A DNA stretch of 64,000 nt, taken from Lingula anatina (lineage: Eukaryota > Brachiopoda > Lingulata > Lingulida > Lingulidae). The translations under genes were made by a program, and so were the position numbers. The number at the start of each line of letters is the position of its first letter. Position 1 is the first letter of the stretch. The notes below the pieces were generated by a model, which worked only from the letters and a program-made list of their open reading frames with translations, made no database searches and was not told the DNA's origin. Below are positions 26,138 to 39,500 of this stretch, piece after piece. Location: NCBI RefSeq assembly GCF_001039355.2, contig NW_019774258.1, forward strand, positions 460,410 through 524,409, written 5' to 3'.

Positions 26138-27949
26138 AACGATTTTTTTTTAAATTCACTACTTTTTTTTTTATTTGATCAGTGTTCTATGCACATAAGA
26201 CACTGTTAAGATTTGATGTACTTACAAAGTTATGGTCTATATAATTAATAAACATCTCTGCAACTTGAAGATCTAAAGCTCTCAAAAAGTCCTTAAATTG
26301 CGTGAGCAGGTTAACAATCTGGAAGTGACAAGTCAAAGAAAAATTAATTACTGAATTAATTAATGAATGATAACAGATGTGTAACACTTAACAGATAGTG
26401 TGAGTGAAAAAATGTCTGTGCAAGTTTTCAGTAATATGCATGATGCTGACACTGTATTGTGTGAGTTTGTAATAAACTTGGTAAACATATAACTACACAG
26501 GAAACTATACGTTCATATCAAATTAGTTTCCTACTTACAGACTTTGCTCTCTCTTTCACTATATGTGTCCACCTGTCAGCAGCAGGAAGATCTAGGTTGA
26601 CAACATACTTAGGGACCTGGTACTCCGTTCTAAGAAAATATATAATATTAATGATTATAATTTTTAATTAATCAACTGCACATTGTTTCTTTAACATATT
26701 TACTAGTATATGTATGGAAGTATTCATCCCAAATTTTCTATATTTTCTACATTTTCTAGCTTTAGTTAATTTTTTAGCAGTTATCAAGATATCAAGTTTC
26801 CACCTGCATGTCTATACATAAACAGATCCATGGAGAAAGCAGAAATGGGGGTTGGGGGGGGGGGGAAGGGGTTTAAATGAGCCACACACCCCTCGTGCTC
26901 TAGCCTGGATCAAACATTATTATAATGGCCATACTTACGTCTTTGGAGGTGGGTATTTCCCTGTTGCACACTCCTCCTTTTGCTGAAGAAAAAATACTCA
27001 AACAATTATCTAATCATCACTCATCTTAGTTCAGATAACAGAAATTACATGATTATAAAACAGGAGATATTCCACAATGTTTACTTAGTGTGAAATGATC
27101 ATGTTATATGGCGAATAAAGTAAATATTCAACTTATTATGAATGTCAAGTATATGGATACATATGTAGTAAATAGTGAAAATTAACATGTGAACAATTCA
27201 TATACTAGTCATACACATATTTTAACAATATATTACAATTAAGTTGTGTTATGCATGTATACGTATACATGTACATTTTTTTTGTACTGTAGCTACTATA
27301 ATATACGTCATTACAAAAGTTCACATAAAGTCAGTCAATTCTTTTACATGGAACTAAGAGATACAAGTCAATGGGCACATTCAGAACAAGATGATCTGCA
27401 CACTAACAGATCTGCTGACTAAATATGGCAGACTCCACTTCAAAAGCGATATCGCTGATTCCCGATGGTCCCAGCCCCGTCTCCACATGAGCCATTAAAC
27501 AGAATAAATCTCGGCTCCAAGGGTTAATTGCTAGGCCCCTGCAGCGGCGGCACGTGTGGAGGCGAGGAAACCATCATGGAATTAGCGACATTGCTTTTGA
27601 AGTGGGGTCAGCCATATTTAGTCTGGGGAACAGTTAGGCCTTGGACCATCTGTGCTGAATGTGCCCTGTACTACAATGATTGACTTAAAGAGCAGAAAAA
27701 ATTCATTTTTCCACATATTCCCTATAACGTAATATAATGTACATATTGATACGTGTAAGATGTATGAANGTTAAATTCCCCTAAAATACACAAATATAAC
27801 ATTTGCACTCTTATAAATCCATTACTAAGAACTGAATTTTGGAATTATTTAAACCAAACTTGTGGGTGTCATGAAATGTAGAAAACAAAAATATTCAAGT
27901 AGCAGGTTTATTACGTAAAAAAGCTGTGCCCACATAGCCTTTCCTAATA

Positions 27950-27984
<35 letters not shown>

Positions 27985-29756
27985 AACGATTTTTTTTTTA
28001 ATTCACTACTTTTTTTTCATTTGATCAGTGTTCTATGCACATAAGACACTGTTAAGATTTGATGTACTTACAAAGTTATGGTCTATATAATTAATAAACA
28101 TCTCTGCAACTTGAAGATCTAAAGCTCTCAAAAAGTCCTTAAATTGCGTGAGCAGGTTAACAATCTGGAAGTGACAAGTCAAAGAAAAATTAATTACTGA
28201 ATTAATTAATGAATGATAACAGATGTGTAACACTTAACAGATAGTGTGAGTGAAAAAATGTCTGTGCAAGTTTTCAGTAATATGCATGATGCTGACACTG
28301 TATTGTGTGAGTTTGTAATAAACTTGGTGAACATATAACTACACAGGAAACTATACGTTCATATCAAATTAGTTTCCTACTTACAGACTTTGCTCTCTCT
28401 TTCACTATATGTGTCCACCTGTCAGCAGCAGGAAGATCTAGGTTGACAACATACTTAGGGACCTGGTACTCAGCTCTAAGAAAATAAATAATATTAATGA
28501 TAATAATTTTTAATTAATCAACTGCACATTGTTTCTTTAACATATTTACTAGTATATGTATGGAAGTATTCATCCCAAATTTTCTATATTTTCTACATTT
28601 TCTAGCTTTAGTTAATTTTTTAGCAGTTATCAAGATATCAAGTTTCCACCTGCATGTCTATACATAAACAGATCCATGGAGAAAGCAGAAATAGGGGTTG
28701 GGGGGGGGGGGAAGGGGTTTAAATGAGCCACACACCCCTCGTGCTCTAGCCTGGATCAAACATTATTATAATGGCCATACTTACGTCTTTGGAGGTGGGT
28801 ATTTCCCTGTTGCACACTCCTCCTTTTGCTGAAGAAAAAATACTCAAACAATTATCTAATCATCACTCATCTTAGTTCAGATAACAGAAATTACATGATT
28901 ATAAAACAGGAGATATTCCAGAATGTTTACTTAGTGTGAAATGATCATGTTATATGGCGAATAAAGTAAATATTCAACTTATTATGAATGTCAAGTATAT
29001 GGATACATATGTAGTAAATAGTGAAAATTAACATGTGAACAATTCATATACTAGTCATACACATATTTTAACAATATATTACAATTAAGTTGTGTTATGC
29101 ATGTATACGTATACATGTACTGTAGCTATACTACTATAATATACGTCATTACAAAAGTTCACATAAAGTCAGTCAATTCTTTTACATGGAACTAAGAGAT
29201 ACAAGTCAATGGGCACATTCAGAACAAGATGATCTGCACACTAACAGATCTGCTGACTAAATATGGCAGACTCCACTTCAAAAGCGATATCGCTGATTCC
29301 CGATGGTCCCAGCCCCGTCTCCACATGAGCCATTAAACAGAATAAATCTCGGCTCCAAGGGTTAATTGCTAGGCCCCTGCAGCGGCGGCACGTGTGGAGG
29401 CGAGGAAACCATCATGGAATTAGCGACATTGCTTTTGAAGTGGGGTCAGCCATATTTAGTCTGGGGAACAGTTAGGCCTTGGACCATCTGTGCTGAATGT
29501 GCCCTGTACTACAATGATTGACTTAAAGAGCAGAAAAAATTCATTTTTCCACATATTCCCTATAACGTAATATAATGTACATATTGATACGTGTAAGATG
29601 TATGAAGTCGAAACACACACACAAACACAGATCAATTGACACACACACACACAAACAAACCGTGGGTCCCAACGTAAGTCCAGAGACAGCAGCGACTGCA
29701 ACTACCAGTACCAACAGAGCACCTGCACTGGTCACAGACATGATTGTATTTCTCAT
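22454..29756 (-). CDS. ASAH1: Acid ceramidase, copy 2
   Basis: Paralogue of copy 1 with the same twelve-exon plan: 29661-29756, 28785-28828 (or duplicate 26939-26982), 28385-28475 (or 26539-26629), 28072-28164 (or 26226-26318), 25831-25909, 25302-25376, 24931-24976, 24353-24497, 23651-23872, 23118-23288, 22722-22778, 22454-22543. This gives 402 residues. The signal peptide has core [15 protein letters not shown]; translation may start at 29756 or at the in-frame Met at 29741. The nucleophile is Cys150 ([13 protein letters not shown]), and RNLDFG, TNYDHW and DDRRTP are kept. Exon 9 is the most changed ([19 protein letters not shown]). Exons 2-4 appear twice because a 1.85-kb block is repeated around the N at 27769, probably an assembly fault. 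It lies head-to-head with ATOX1. Confidence 0.92.
26079..26138. repeat. (AAAT)n microsatellite
   Basis: About 15 AAAT units in the ASAH1 copy 2 intron between exons 4 and 5. The counterpart in the duplicated block (about 27950-27984) is shorter, an allele-like length difference. Confidence 0.9.
27373..27666. mobile_element. Foldback/MITE element, 294 bp
   Basis: Starts GGGCACATTCAG and ends CTGAATGTGCCC. Inverted arms extend inward with the shared inner block GACTAAATATGGC...CCACTTCAAAAGC, about 75-95 bp from each end. The centre is GC-rich (GCAGCGGCGGCACGTG). No transposase. An identical-length copy lies at 29211-29504 because of the duplicated block. Confidence 0.7.
27770..29608. repeat. 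Second copy of a ~1.85-kb block (25899-27768), probably a false duplication
   Basis: The block starts at GTTAAATTCCCC inside ASAH1 exon 5 and ends at TGTATGAA; the first copy ends at exactly that word immediately before the single N at 27769. The copies differ only by scattered substitutions and microsatellite length. The pattern fits two overlapping allelic contig ends joined without merging. Confidence 0.85.
29211..29504. mobile_element. Same foldback/MITE, copy in the duplicated block
   Basis: Second representation of the 27373-27666 element, with the same ends and length. It is probably the other allele rather than a separate insertion. Confidence 0.65.
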
Positions 29757-30071
29757 CTTGGGACTTTCATGGCTGGTTAACTCCTCAGAAGTTAACAGGT
29801 TGTTACAGACTCTGGCAGTAAGACTGGTAGTTTGCTGTTGTTTGGGTTTCGTATGAAATTTGCCATGTTGTTTAGTTTTGATAAATTAAAACGAATGAGA
29901 TAAACATAAAGCATTTTCATTTGTACTCATTTAGTAACTTTTGCTTTTTTCGTAATAGCAAACACGTGGAACATTTTATGTTTAGATGAAGAATGATATT
30001 TTGCACGCTATCTCTTCCGCCCAAACAGGAAATCCTTGTTTTGACGAAACCCGGAAATACAATATACCAGC
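29757..30071. promoter_or_regulatory. Shared head-to-head promoter, ASAH1 copy 2 / ATOX1
   Basis: Only 315 bp separate the two start codons, which point outward. A CCGGAA ETS-type core lies at 30051-30056, 16 bp before the ATOX1 ATG. No TATA box was seen. The role is inferred from geometry. Confidence 0.5.
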
Positions 30072-31375
30072 ATGGCACAGGTAAACGCCTCGTCTGTTTT
30101 TATTATCTGTTTTGGTAGTGTTAGAAAACCCAGTATATTTGGACATTAAGTGTGCTGTTTCATAAAAGGTTAAAGAGTTATATTACATTGATGGCTCGAG
30201 AAAAACGCTGACATTTATCACAGTGATCGCCTGAGAAAATATGCCGGTCGCCTCTCGAAACCTTTGTACTGGGGTAGTGTCACTTTCATTTTCAGTTTTT
30301 TTTCTCGTTTTATAACACCTCATTCTTAAATACTTCACATATATTTGACGCAAAGATTATTGGTTTCAAATTTCCCTCAATGCATTGCAAAGACTTTGTG
30401 GAAATAATTTTTATTTGACACCATGTTCAGCCTCTACTAGTACTACATGAATGTTCTCAAACTGAGATTTTATAAACGATGTTTTTTTTTTTACTTTTAT
30501 CAACCTATTAAGCAATGAGAAGGTTTCGAATGATGTATAGCATAGTTATCAATCATAAATCTTATTATTATTTTTTGTAAAGTTTATGTCCCAATGCTTT
30601 GCTCATGACAACTTTCTGAATAAGATCCTTGTTTGCCCCACTCTGATCCGATAGTTATACATTTTATTGCGTCAGTGCTCCAGGCAATTTTTCAATAAGA
30701 TTCTTTTTTTTTTTCATTTTCTCAGTTCTTATGTAATTTTACATGAGATGTTTTATCCCAATACCTTGGACAATTTTACAATAAGATGCTTTTTCGTCTT
30801 AATTCTTTAGACAGTTTTATTATAAGATGCTTTTTGCCCCCAATGTCTTCAACAGTTTTATAATAAAGCTACTGTATTCTGTTTGCAGGTCCACGAGTTT
30901 GACATGGCGATGACATGTGACGGCTGCGCCAATGCAGCAAAGAGAGTGCTGGGAAAACTTGGAGATGGTAAATAGAAACCCTATTCTCTCTATTGAAATG
31001 TATCTAGATTTATTATGTTTTCCCCCTAAGAATAAGTCTAATTTTGGTTTTATGTTAGTTGGTGTTTGAACATTTGCCCAACCTGTATAGCCTTTTGCAA
31101 ATTTATTTGGTTGTTGTGAAGTTTGAGATATGTATGGGAGCATCTTTAACTTTAGAAGTACCACTTAGTATTAACTGATAACTCATTGGTACTGAAATAT
31201 GTTGCTACTTTTCTTGATATTGTACGGAGCTGATTGTTTGTTAGATGTGACCCTTGTGGAGACGGATGTGGAGGCCAAGAAAGTGTTTGTGACATCCACA
31301 CTTCCTTTTGAAAAACTCCTAGAGGCACTTAAAAAGACAGGGAAGGAAATAAATTATGTGGGAGTAAAAAATTAA
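30072..31375 (+). CDS. ATOX1: ATX1-type copper chaperone
   Basis: Small cytosolic protein that carries Cu(I) to the copper-transporting P-type ATPases of the secretory pathway. Exons 30072-30080, 30889-30967 and 31245-31375 join in phase to 72 residues (human 68). The metal site is MTCDGC (Cys13, Cys16) in the first loop of a single HMA fold. The C-terminal ALKKTGKEINYVGVKN includes the conserved KTGK loop that contacts copper in the human protein. The first exon codes only Met-Ala-Gln, so the automatic open frames miss the gene. Only the N-terminal start is short; no fault is visible. Confidence 0.95.
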
Positions 31376-33573
31376 CCTGCTGTAAGTACATGTACAAAGC
31401 CGGTCTGTCATGTTACATGATCACATTTCTGTCATTTAAAATATTGCCAGTTTTAGAAACTGGTCAGAAAAACTAGATTTTTTTTACATATTATTGAAAA
31501 ATGTACAGTGATTTGATCAAACATCCTTTTACCCTTAAAAATAGAATTTCGAGTTGAATTTTGCAACTTTTTTCAGATGCCCAAGGAAATACTGAAAAAT
31601 ACAGATAATTATTACTAATGAGATGGATACAGTAAAGATGGAGTCTTATTTTGCTGTTACAATCAATGTGGAGGCACACCATTGCATCTGCTGACAATTA
31701 TAGTAAAATTTTAGCACAAAGTCTCATATCAAGGCTTAGGAACTGATATATATTCAGCTAGTATTGACAATTGAGTTGAAGCCTTGGGTTATATACCATA
31801 TAAGTTCCATTGGCTCATATTCAAATCAGTGACCATCCATGTTTATGAAAATTAATAACTAATTAACTGGTTAAATTATTAACTGGGTTTCTTGCATTGA
31901 TTGTAAAAGAGGTAGAGGTTTAACGTTTTTTCCCCTCATTAACAGAAATGGCACAGTTAAAATTTATTCATTGATTATCACAGTTGAAATGCTTGAAAAA
32001 GGAAAAAGTGCAATTTTACAATAATATATTGTATGTAGAGTTGAGTAGATTTATGAAAATACATTCCTTAAGTAATTAAGTAATGACTATTTTATGCTGA
32101 ACCTGATGTTTTGCCACTTTTAATCTCATATTATTTTGACCAAAATTAACAAAATTCAAATAAAATTTTTTCTCTTACCGAGTGGGTTCTGGTTAATTCA
32201 CTATTAAATAGACACAATCATTTATAATTTAAATCTGAAAAAAATTATTGGTAGTTTTTTTCCACCTTAAGCTGCCCCAGAACCACCTCTAGTTTGAGGA
32301 GCTATTTCTTCCTACTTTCTTCTAACAATCCAGTATTAATAAACATCGCAATTAAGAGTATACAATACATTTATTGACTGCAAAGACAACACTATTACAG
32401 ACATTATTAAAACACTCATGTGGCATCCAAGCACACAGGATCAATAAATTTTAAAATTTTAGCAACCTAATTTAAAAAAAAAATGTAAAATTTATATTTG
32501 GGCTTGTTTAATAACCATCTTCACTCTGGTAGGAATGTTTTGCACTTTTCAGTTATTCTTCACTTATTCAAATTTGTGCGCTCATTCACTTCATAAATAA
32601 TACAATTCACACAAAACAACAGTAATTACACTGAAATCTCCATGATGCATTGATTTAGAAGCTCTTCTACATGTTCCAGCATATAACTCACGACAATATT
32701 CAGCAAGTAAACAATTTCCATCCAAGTTCTATCACAGTAAATGCATTAAAGACGGCAAGATCAGCTTCGGTGCACTGTTCCTACGGCAACGCGGTGTAAC
32801 AAGGAGCACTGCTCAAAGAAGTAACCAATTACAAAGAAGCTAAGAAACTGCTTTGTGATTTCAATTTATCACAGAGAAAACTAATAAAAACATTTGGAGG
32901 TAAAACAAACTTCAAAAAATTACAAAATAAATCTAAGTCAAAGAGGTCAAAAAATATGATTAATCAAATTAATAAGAAATTTATGCACAATCTGAGTTTG
33001 AATTGCATTTGACTAAGTCAATAACTGAAAAAATATAGCATCATGAAATTATGACCAGTCAAGCCAGAGCTTCATATATATATATTATATATACCTGTGC
33101 ACAACATGGGTTTATATGTGCAAGACAACCTACTATCATATTAAGATTAAGTACTGATTATATTTCATTGTTTATTGTCCGTCTATATCAGTCTCCAAAG
33201 TATACTTCAAAGGAGATACTGTAGTTTTAGCAATCTCAAGGACAAAAAAGAGAAAAAATCTTTGCTTATCTTAGCAGGTGGTTCTCCAGAGAATAAAAGA
33301 GCAACTGGACACAAACCAGTCAATACTGTGGTGGTCTAAACACCAGAAGTCCAGAACTTTCAAAAAAAGAGGTAAAGTTCAGTTTTCATTATGTGGGACT
33401 ATGAGCACAACTTTTGATATTCTGTAGACACCTGCTTAATTAAAATCCTTGTGGATACTGCAACTCCCAGGTCAATAGAGAAAAGCAGAAACCCAATATG
33501 ATGTGTGAAAAAAAAAGCAGTTTTCATAATTCCCGTTCTCGGTTCCTTCTGTTACAACCCCTGAAGTAAACAG
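31376..33573. other. Intergenic/3' UTR region between ATOX1 and PDZD8
   Basis: AT-rich sequence, no supported exon. It holds the ATOX1 3' UTR and, on the other strand, the PDZD8 3' UTR. Confidence 0.6.
33171..33176 (-). terminator. Candidate polyadenylation signal of PDZD8
   Basis: TTTATT on the + strand (AATAAA on the coding strand), about 400 bases past the PDZD8 stop. Confidence 0.4.
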
Positions 33574-36500
33574 TCAGAGCTCTTCTCCCTGTTCCTTTCT
33601 CTGCTTCTCCTCTGTAGCATTAGCAGGGTCAGAGGTCATCTTAGCAGCGTCAGAGATCACCTTAGCAGCGTCAGAGGTCATCTTTCTCTTCTGCTTCTCT
33701 TCCTCCATCTGATCCAGACAATGTTGCAGGCCTGCACAGTAATGGAGCATGAGATAGCCCAGGGCTTGGATCTTCTCCTCAGAGTGTTTCACTTTGGCCT
33801 TCAGTTGGACTTTCTGATCTGGGTGCACTGCCTCCTTCTCTTCCTTCAGCAGGTCGGCACGAAATTCCGACTCCAGGTCTATCTCTTGCTGGAATTTTGT
33901 GATCTGAAAAAACGAGTGCAATCTTTAAGAATACTGTTCCCAATATTACATTTGATAACAGTGGAAGGAGAGTTTTAGACTTCATTTTGCTTAAATCAGG
34001 CCTAATTATCTGTTATCAATAACAGGAAATTATATTAATAAGGTCAAAGCAAATGTTGTTTCAAATTTGTTTAAAGAGATAATTGGGTTTTGCAGAATGC
34101 CAGTAGATTATGATTATAAGAACAATTCTATGACTTACAGGCCTGCTTGGCTGTGTCATCTTTCTAAATATATGTAGATATACATATATCTAAATATAAA
34201 AATAGTACATCATTTATCATATAAAGCAAGAGACTTCCAGGGCTAGTTACCATGGCATCTAGTTTATCCCTCCTGTCAATAGGTGTCAGGTCTGCATGCA
34301 GATCTCTCCCCATCTCCTTGGCCTTGGAGACCACCTGCTCCTCATGTTGGTGCGTCTTCTGGTGCTTCTGCAGGAACTGGATCAGGTTCAACTCCTCCTC
34401 CGAGTCTGAACTGTTGGTCTCTGAGGAGTCAAATTCCTAGAAATATCAGAATATTATCACACCAATGACTGATTCTTAAAAAGTTAATCATTATTTCAAG
34501 AACTATGAAGAAAGAAAATGCTGAATATAACTAGTAAGAAAAGCCATCAGAGACCTCTTGCCAAAACATTTTAATTCTCATTAGACTAAGTATTAATAAT
34601 GGATCACCAATGTCTAATTGGTTCTAAGTTCACCCACTGATGACCTATCCTAAAAAATTTATCAAAACTTGCAAGTTAGGTGTTTAAATAACAAATCAAC
34701 AAGGACAAAAATATATATGTAACCCCCTTGGCAGTGGTAAAACCTCTTCAGTTTTAAAAAGTTAAGCATCTGTTTTAAACAATAATCTATAGATATACTC
34801 AAATCTCTTCATCACTATAACAATGTCCAGTATTTTACTTTTCTTTCAAATTTATAACTTGCTTATCTCTCTAACCTTAGTTTCTGCAGATTCACTGTTG
34901 GACAGTCTTCGTCTTTGGGATTTTTTAGCTTTAGTTTGGACAAAGTTATCATCCTTCACTCCACTCCCCATTGTACTCTCTGGTAGGTCCATCTTTACTT
35001 CTCCTAAAATGCAGCAAGGTATACATTTTGTGTGATGTAATAATGGGAAAAAATCACTTAGAAAATACTTTTTTGCTTTATCTCACATCAGAATCAAGCA
35101 AAATTCAATAATTTTTTCTATCTAATATCCAGGCAAAATTCTGTAGAATATAAACAAATATCATATTGTCATTCCTTTTGTCATAACAGAAAGCTGCGAA
35201 ATGTCCATAAATAGCCATCTTGGATGACAACTAAATTGTCGTAGACTAACAAAGATTTAAGCCGTAAAATATCTTTCATCTAACCTGATGCTCTTAGGAG
35301 CTCCTCGCTGCCAGTGATCAGTGGTGATGACCCTGTTTTCTTACGCAGTCGAGTGAGTATTGCTTCTTTGACGTGTTCTTTCTTTCGATGAAAGTTGGAT
35401 TCTGTCTTCTCCTCCTGTACTGGCTTTGGCACATCTGGCGGCTTCCCGTTTCTGAAAGTCAATGAAAAAATAAGCCAGTAGCAAATTGTAATAATTCTAA
35501 TAATCATGGGCGTTCCAGTAAAAATGGTGGCCATAATAAATGATGAACAATTTTGTTTAAAAAAGCAATATTTGTCAGTAGCTCATGGTGCACTTAAGCT
35601 ATGTACATGTAACACTGAATCAAATAAGTGATGTTTTAAAGAAATCTTACCTTGGACAAGTAATAGTGGACTGGCAACGTTGAATACATTTCTTATGGCA
35701 GATCATGGTACACATTAAACACTGGTAGGCGGCCTTTAACCAGATCTGGGGAACAGAAAACATACTGTGCAACATATCATAGGCTTAACTTTGCATTTTC
35801 TACACAAACATTCTTTGAGGGTTCCTGTACATAGGCTTTCAACTTGGTCTGTAAATATTGAATAGTTCAGACTATCATATTACAGACAATACACATTAGA
35901 AATGAGAAATTTAAATATTTTCTTTCTTTTTTCTAACCACAGGACTTTTGTGCAAAATGTCCAGGAACTATCTTGTCATATCCCTATGCAACAAAGATCC
36001 TGGTAAAAGATCTGGCTTTGACCAAAATGCTATTAACACTCTCATGCTTGTTTAATTAACACTNNNNNNNNNNNNNNNNNNNNNNNNNNNNNNNNNNNNN
36101 NNNNNNNNNNNNNNNNNNNNNNNNNNNNNNNNNNNNNNNNNNNNNNNNNNNNNNNNNNNNNNNNNNNNNNNNNNNNNNNNNNNNNNNNNNNNNNNNNNNN
36201 NNNNNNNNNNNNNNNNNNNNNNNNNNNNNNNNNNNNNNNNNNNTAATAATGGATCACCAATGTCTAATTGGTTCTAAGTTCACCCACTGATAACCTATCC
36301 TAAAAAATTTATCAAAACTTGCAAGTTAGGTGTTTAAATAACAAATCAACAAGGACAAAAATATAGATGTAACCTCCTTGGCAGTGGTAAAACCTCTTCA
36401 GTTTTAAAAAGTTAATCATCTGTTTTAAACAATAATCTATAGATATACTCAAATCTCTTCATCACTATAACAATGTCCAGTATTTTACTTTTCTTTCAAA

Positions 36501-39500
36501 TTTATAACTTGCTTATCTCTCTAACCTTAGTTTCTGCAGATTCACTGTTGGACAGTCTTCGTCTTTGGGATTTTTTAGCTTTAGTTTGGACAAAGTTATC
36601 ATCCTTCACTCCAGTCCCCACTGAACTCTCTGGTAGGTCCATCTTCACTTCTCCTAAAATGCAGCAAGGTATACATTTTGTGTGATGTAATAATGGAAAG
36701 AAAATCTCTCAGAAAATACTTTTTTTGCTTTATCTCACATCAGGATCAAGCGAAATTCAATAATTTATTCTATCTAATATCAAAATAAGGCAAAATTCTG
36801 TAGAAAATAAACAAATGTCATATTGTCATTCCTTTTGTCATAATAGAAAGCTGTGAAATGTCCATAAATAGCCATCTTGGATGACAACTAAATCGTTGTA
36901 GACTAACAAAGATTTAAGCCCTAAAATATCTTTCATCTAACCTGATGCTCTTAGGAGCTCCTCGCTGCCAGTGATCAGTGGTGATGACCCTGTTTTCTTA
37001 CGCAGTCTGGTGAGTATTGCTTCTTTGACGTGTTCTTTCTTTCGATGAAAGTTGGATTCTGTCTTCTCCTCCTGTACTGGCTTTGGCACATCTGGCGGCT
37101 TCCCGTTTCTGAAAGTCAATGAAAAAATAAGCCAGTAGCAAATTGTAATAATTCTAATAATCATGGGCGTTCCAGTAAAAATGGTGGCCATAATAAATGA
37201 TGAACAATTTTGTTTAAAAAAGCAATATTTGTCAGTAGCTCATGGTGCACTTAAGCTATGTACATGTAACACTGAATCAAATAAGTGATGTTTTAAAGAA
37301 ATCTTACCTTGGACAAGTAATAGTGGACTGGCAACGTTGAATACATTTCTTATGGCAGATCATGGTACACATTAAACACTGGTAGGCGGCCTTTAACCAG
37401 ATCTGGGGAACAGAAAACATACTGTGCAACATATCATAGGCTTAACTTTGCATTTTCTACACAAACATTCTTTGAGGGTTCCTGTACATAGGCTTTCAAC
37501 TTGGTCTGTAAATATTGAATAGTTCAGACTATCATATTACAGACAATACACATTAGAAATGAGAAATTTAAATATTTTCTTTCTTTTTTCTAACCACAGG
37601 ACTTTTGTGCAAAATGTCCAGGAACTATCTTGTCATATCCCTATGCAACAAAGATCCTGGTAAAAGATCTGGCTTTGACCAAAATGCTGTTAACACTCTC
37701 ATGCTTGTTTAATTAACACTTTTAGTGAGTTTCACAAACACATAGTTACCCTGTTAGACATTACTAATGAGAAAACACTAGATCAACAAACAATGTAAAA
37801 CAACTGATATATTATATTTGGAGGGAACACAATTAATATTAAACTGGTGATATAATCAGACTCCTTCACACAACAATTAGGTTTAAAACACAGGCTAACT
37901 TTTCTCCCATTACCTTCTTTCCACAAAAGTTACAGTAAGTAACAGAATGGAAGTTAGTTTCTACAAAGTCATGACCTCCCTCTAAGGACCTACAACAAAA
38001 CATGAAGACAACTCACACCTGTAGGTTTAAAAGTGTACCATGAATATTACATTCTAATGCCCAACAGATTTGAAATTTAATTTAAAAGCACAAGTCATTA
38101 CAAGACTGCTTAAAAAGGGAGTGTCATTTAATGTCATTCAATTAAAAAATTTACTCAGAAAATTCCCTGTGAAATGGAACATGTTCAATTTTATTTCTTA
38201 TATTTTTATTTGTTTATTATTATTTTTTTGCTATACAAATATACAAAACCACTTTTAAGATGTGTAAGTTTCTTTAAAAATACTGGATTAACAATGATTT
38301 ACTTAAACTTGGTTCATTTGAATGCAATCACCACTCCAAAGTTCAAATAATGTTATTCATAAAAACAAAATTTTCAATAAATTTTTACATACAGGAGTCC
38401 AATCACATTTCAATAAGCTATGACACAAACACCATATAACAGAAAAATAAAACAGGTACACTCAACAATACTTACTTTCTAATCTCTTCATTCCCTACAG
38501 TCAGGGGTCTCACAGAGTCTATCTGCAGAGTTTTCCTCTCTTTTTCGTCCTCCATCTGTTTTTTAATCTCCTCTCTGATTTTCTTCCTCTGCTGTGGAGT
38601 CAGGGGCCCAGGGTCGTGGCGAAATGTGAGAGTGATGTCCCCAAACGTCAGAGATTCATCAAATCCTCGCTGGAGACTCAGTTTGGTTTTAGATCGGCTG
38701 AAAGTTTAAAGATACATACAAAGTCAATTTTTTGTCATAAAAACCAACCAAATGCCAGCATATAGTTTCAAGTAGTATAACTAAGAGAATTACCAAAAGG
38801 CATTGTTTAATTTTACCAGAAAGTGATGTTTGAACAGATTTTGCTGCTAGCATTCTATGCTGTGTGTCAATGGGGCAGAAAAGTAGGTCACGAAAGTAGG
38901 TTAAATTGCGACAAAAATTTGAAAAAAGGAGCACTCTAAAGCTCTTTTATGGCTGATCGGGTGATTTATTTAGTTTATCCTTTGGCATGTCGAATTTATT
39001 AGAGTTGTATAAGAAACTAGTAGAAGTGGTTTACATGTGTTACTGGGAATCCACGCTCCATCGATGCTCGGTTCGTATGTACCTTTAAATTATCAGTCTG
39101 ACAAATACCACAAATGCCCTTCAAAGGTGTTTGAAGAAACAGAAAAGAAAGCCTTAATTTGTTATATAAAAAAATATTTGTGAAACAAGTAGATGCCATA
39201 TTTCTATGCTTCATAATTTAGGATATCAATTATGTAGCAAAGGAATATGAACAGCAACTACAGGTAGGTCATCTCCAAGTACAGTAAGGCATCCTTGATC
39301 CTTACTTTGCTTACTATAAAATAATCATTATTCATGTGACTAATACACAGAATGGTCCTCCCCATGTGATGGATAAGGTGTGAGGAGGCCATCTTCCAGG
39401 TCTTCTATCTTGGGATCTAATATTTTCTGTCAGAAGACGGTTAAAAATGGAGGATGGATCAACAAAGATAATTTGGAATACTGTCAGAAAATGCCTCTCG

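Noticed and set aside
26187-28233. Two identical 66-codon frames as separate small genes
   Set aside because: Both are ASAH1 exon 4 with flanking intron, shown twice by the duplicated block.
20283-29756. ASAH1 copies as N-acylethanolamine acid amidase (NAAA)
   Set aside because: Related and same nucleophile motif, but [19 protein letters not shown]-like and CxDPCxxW features are those of acid ceramidase.
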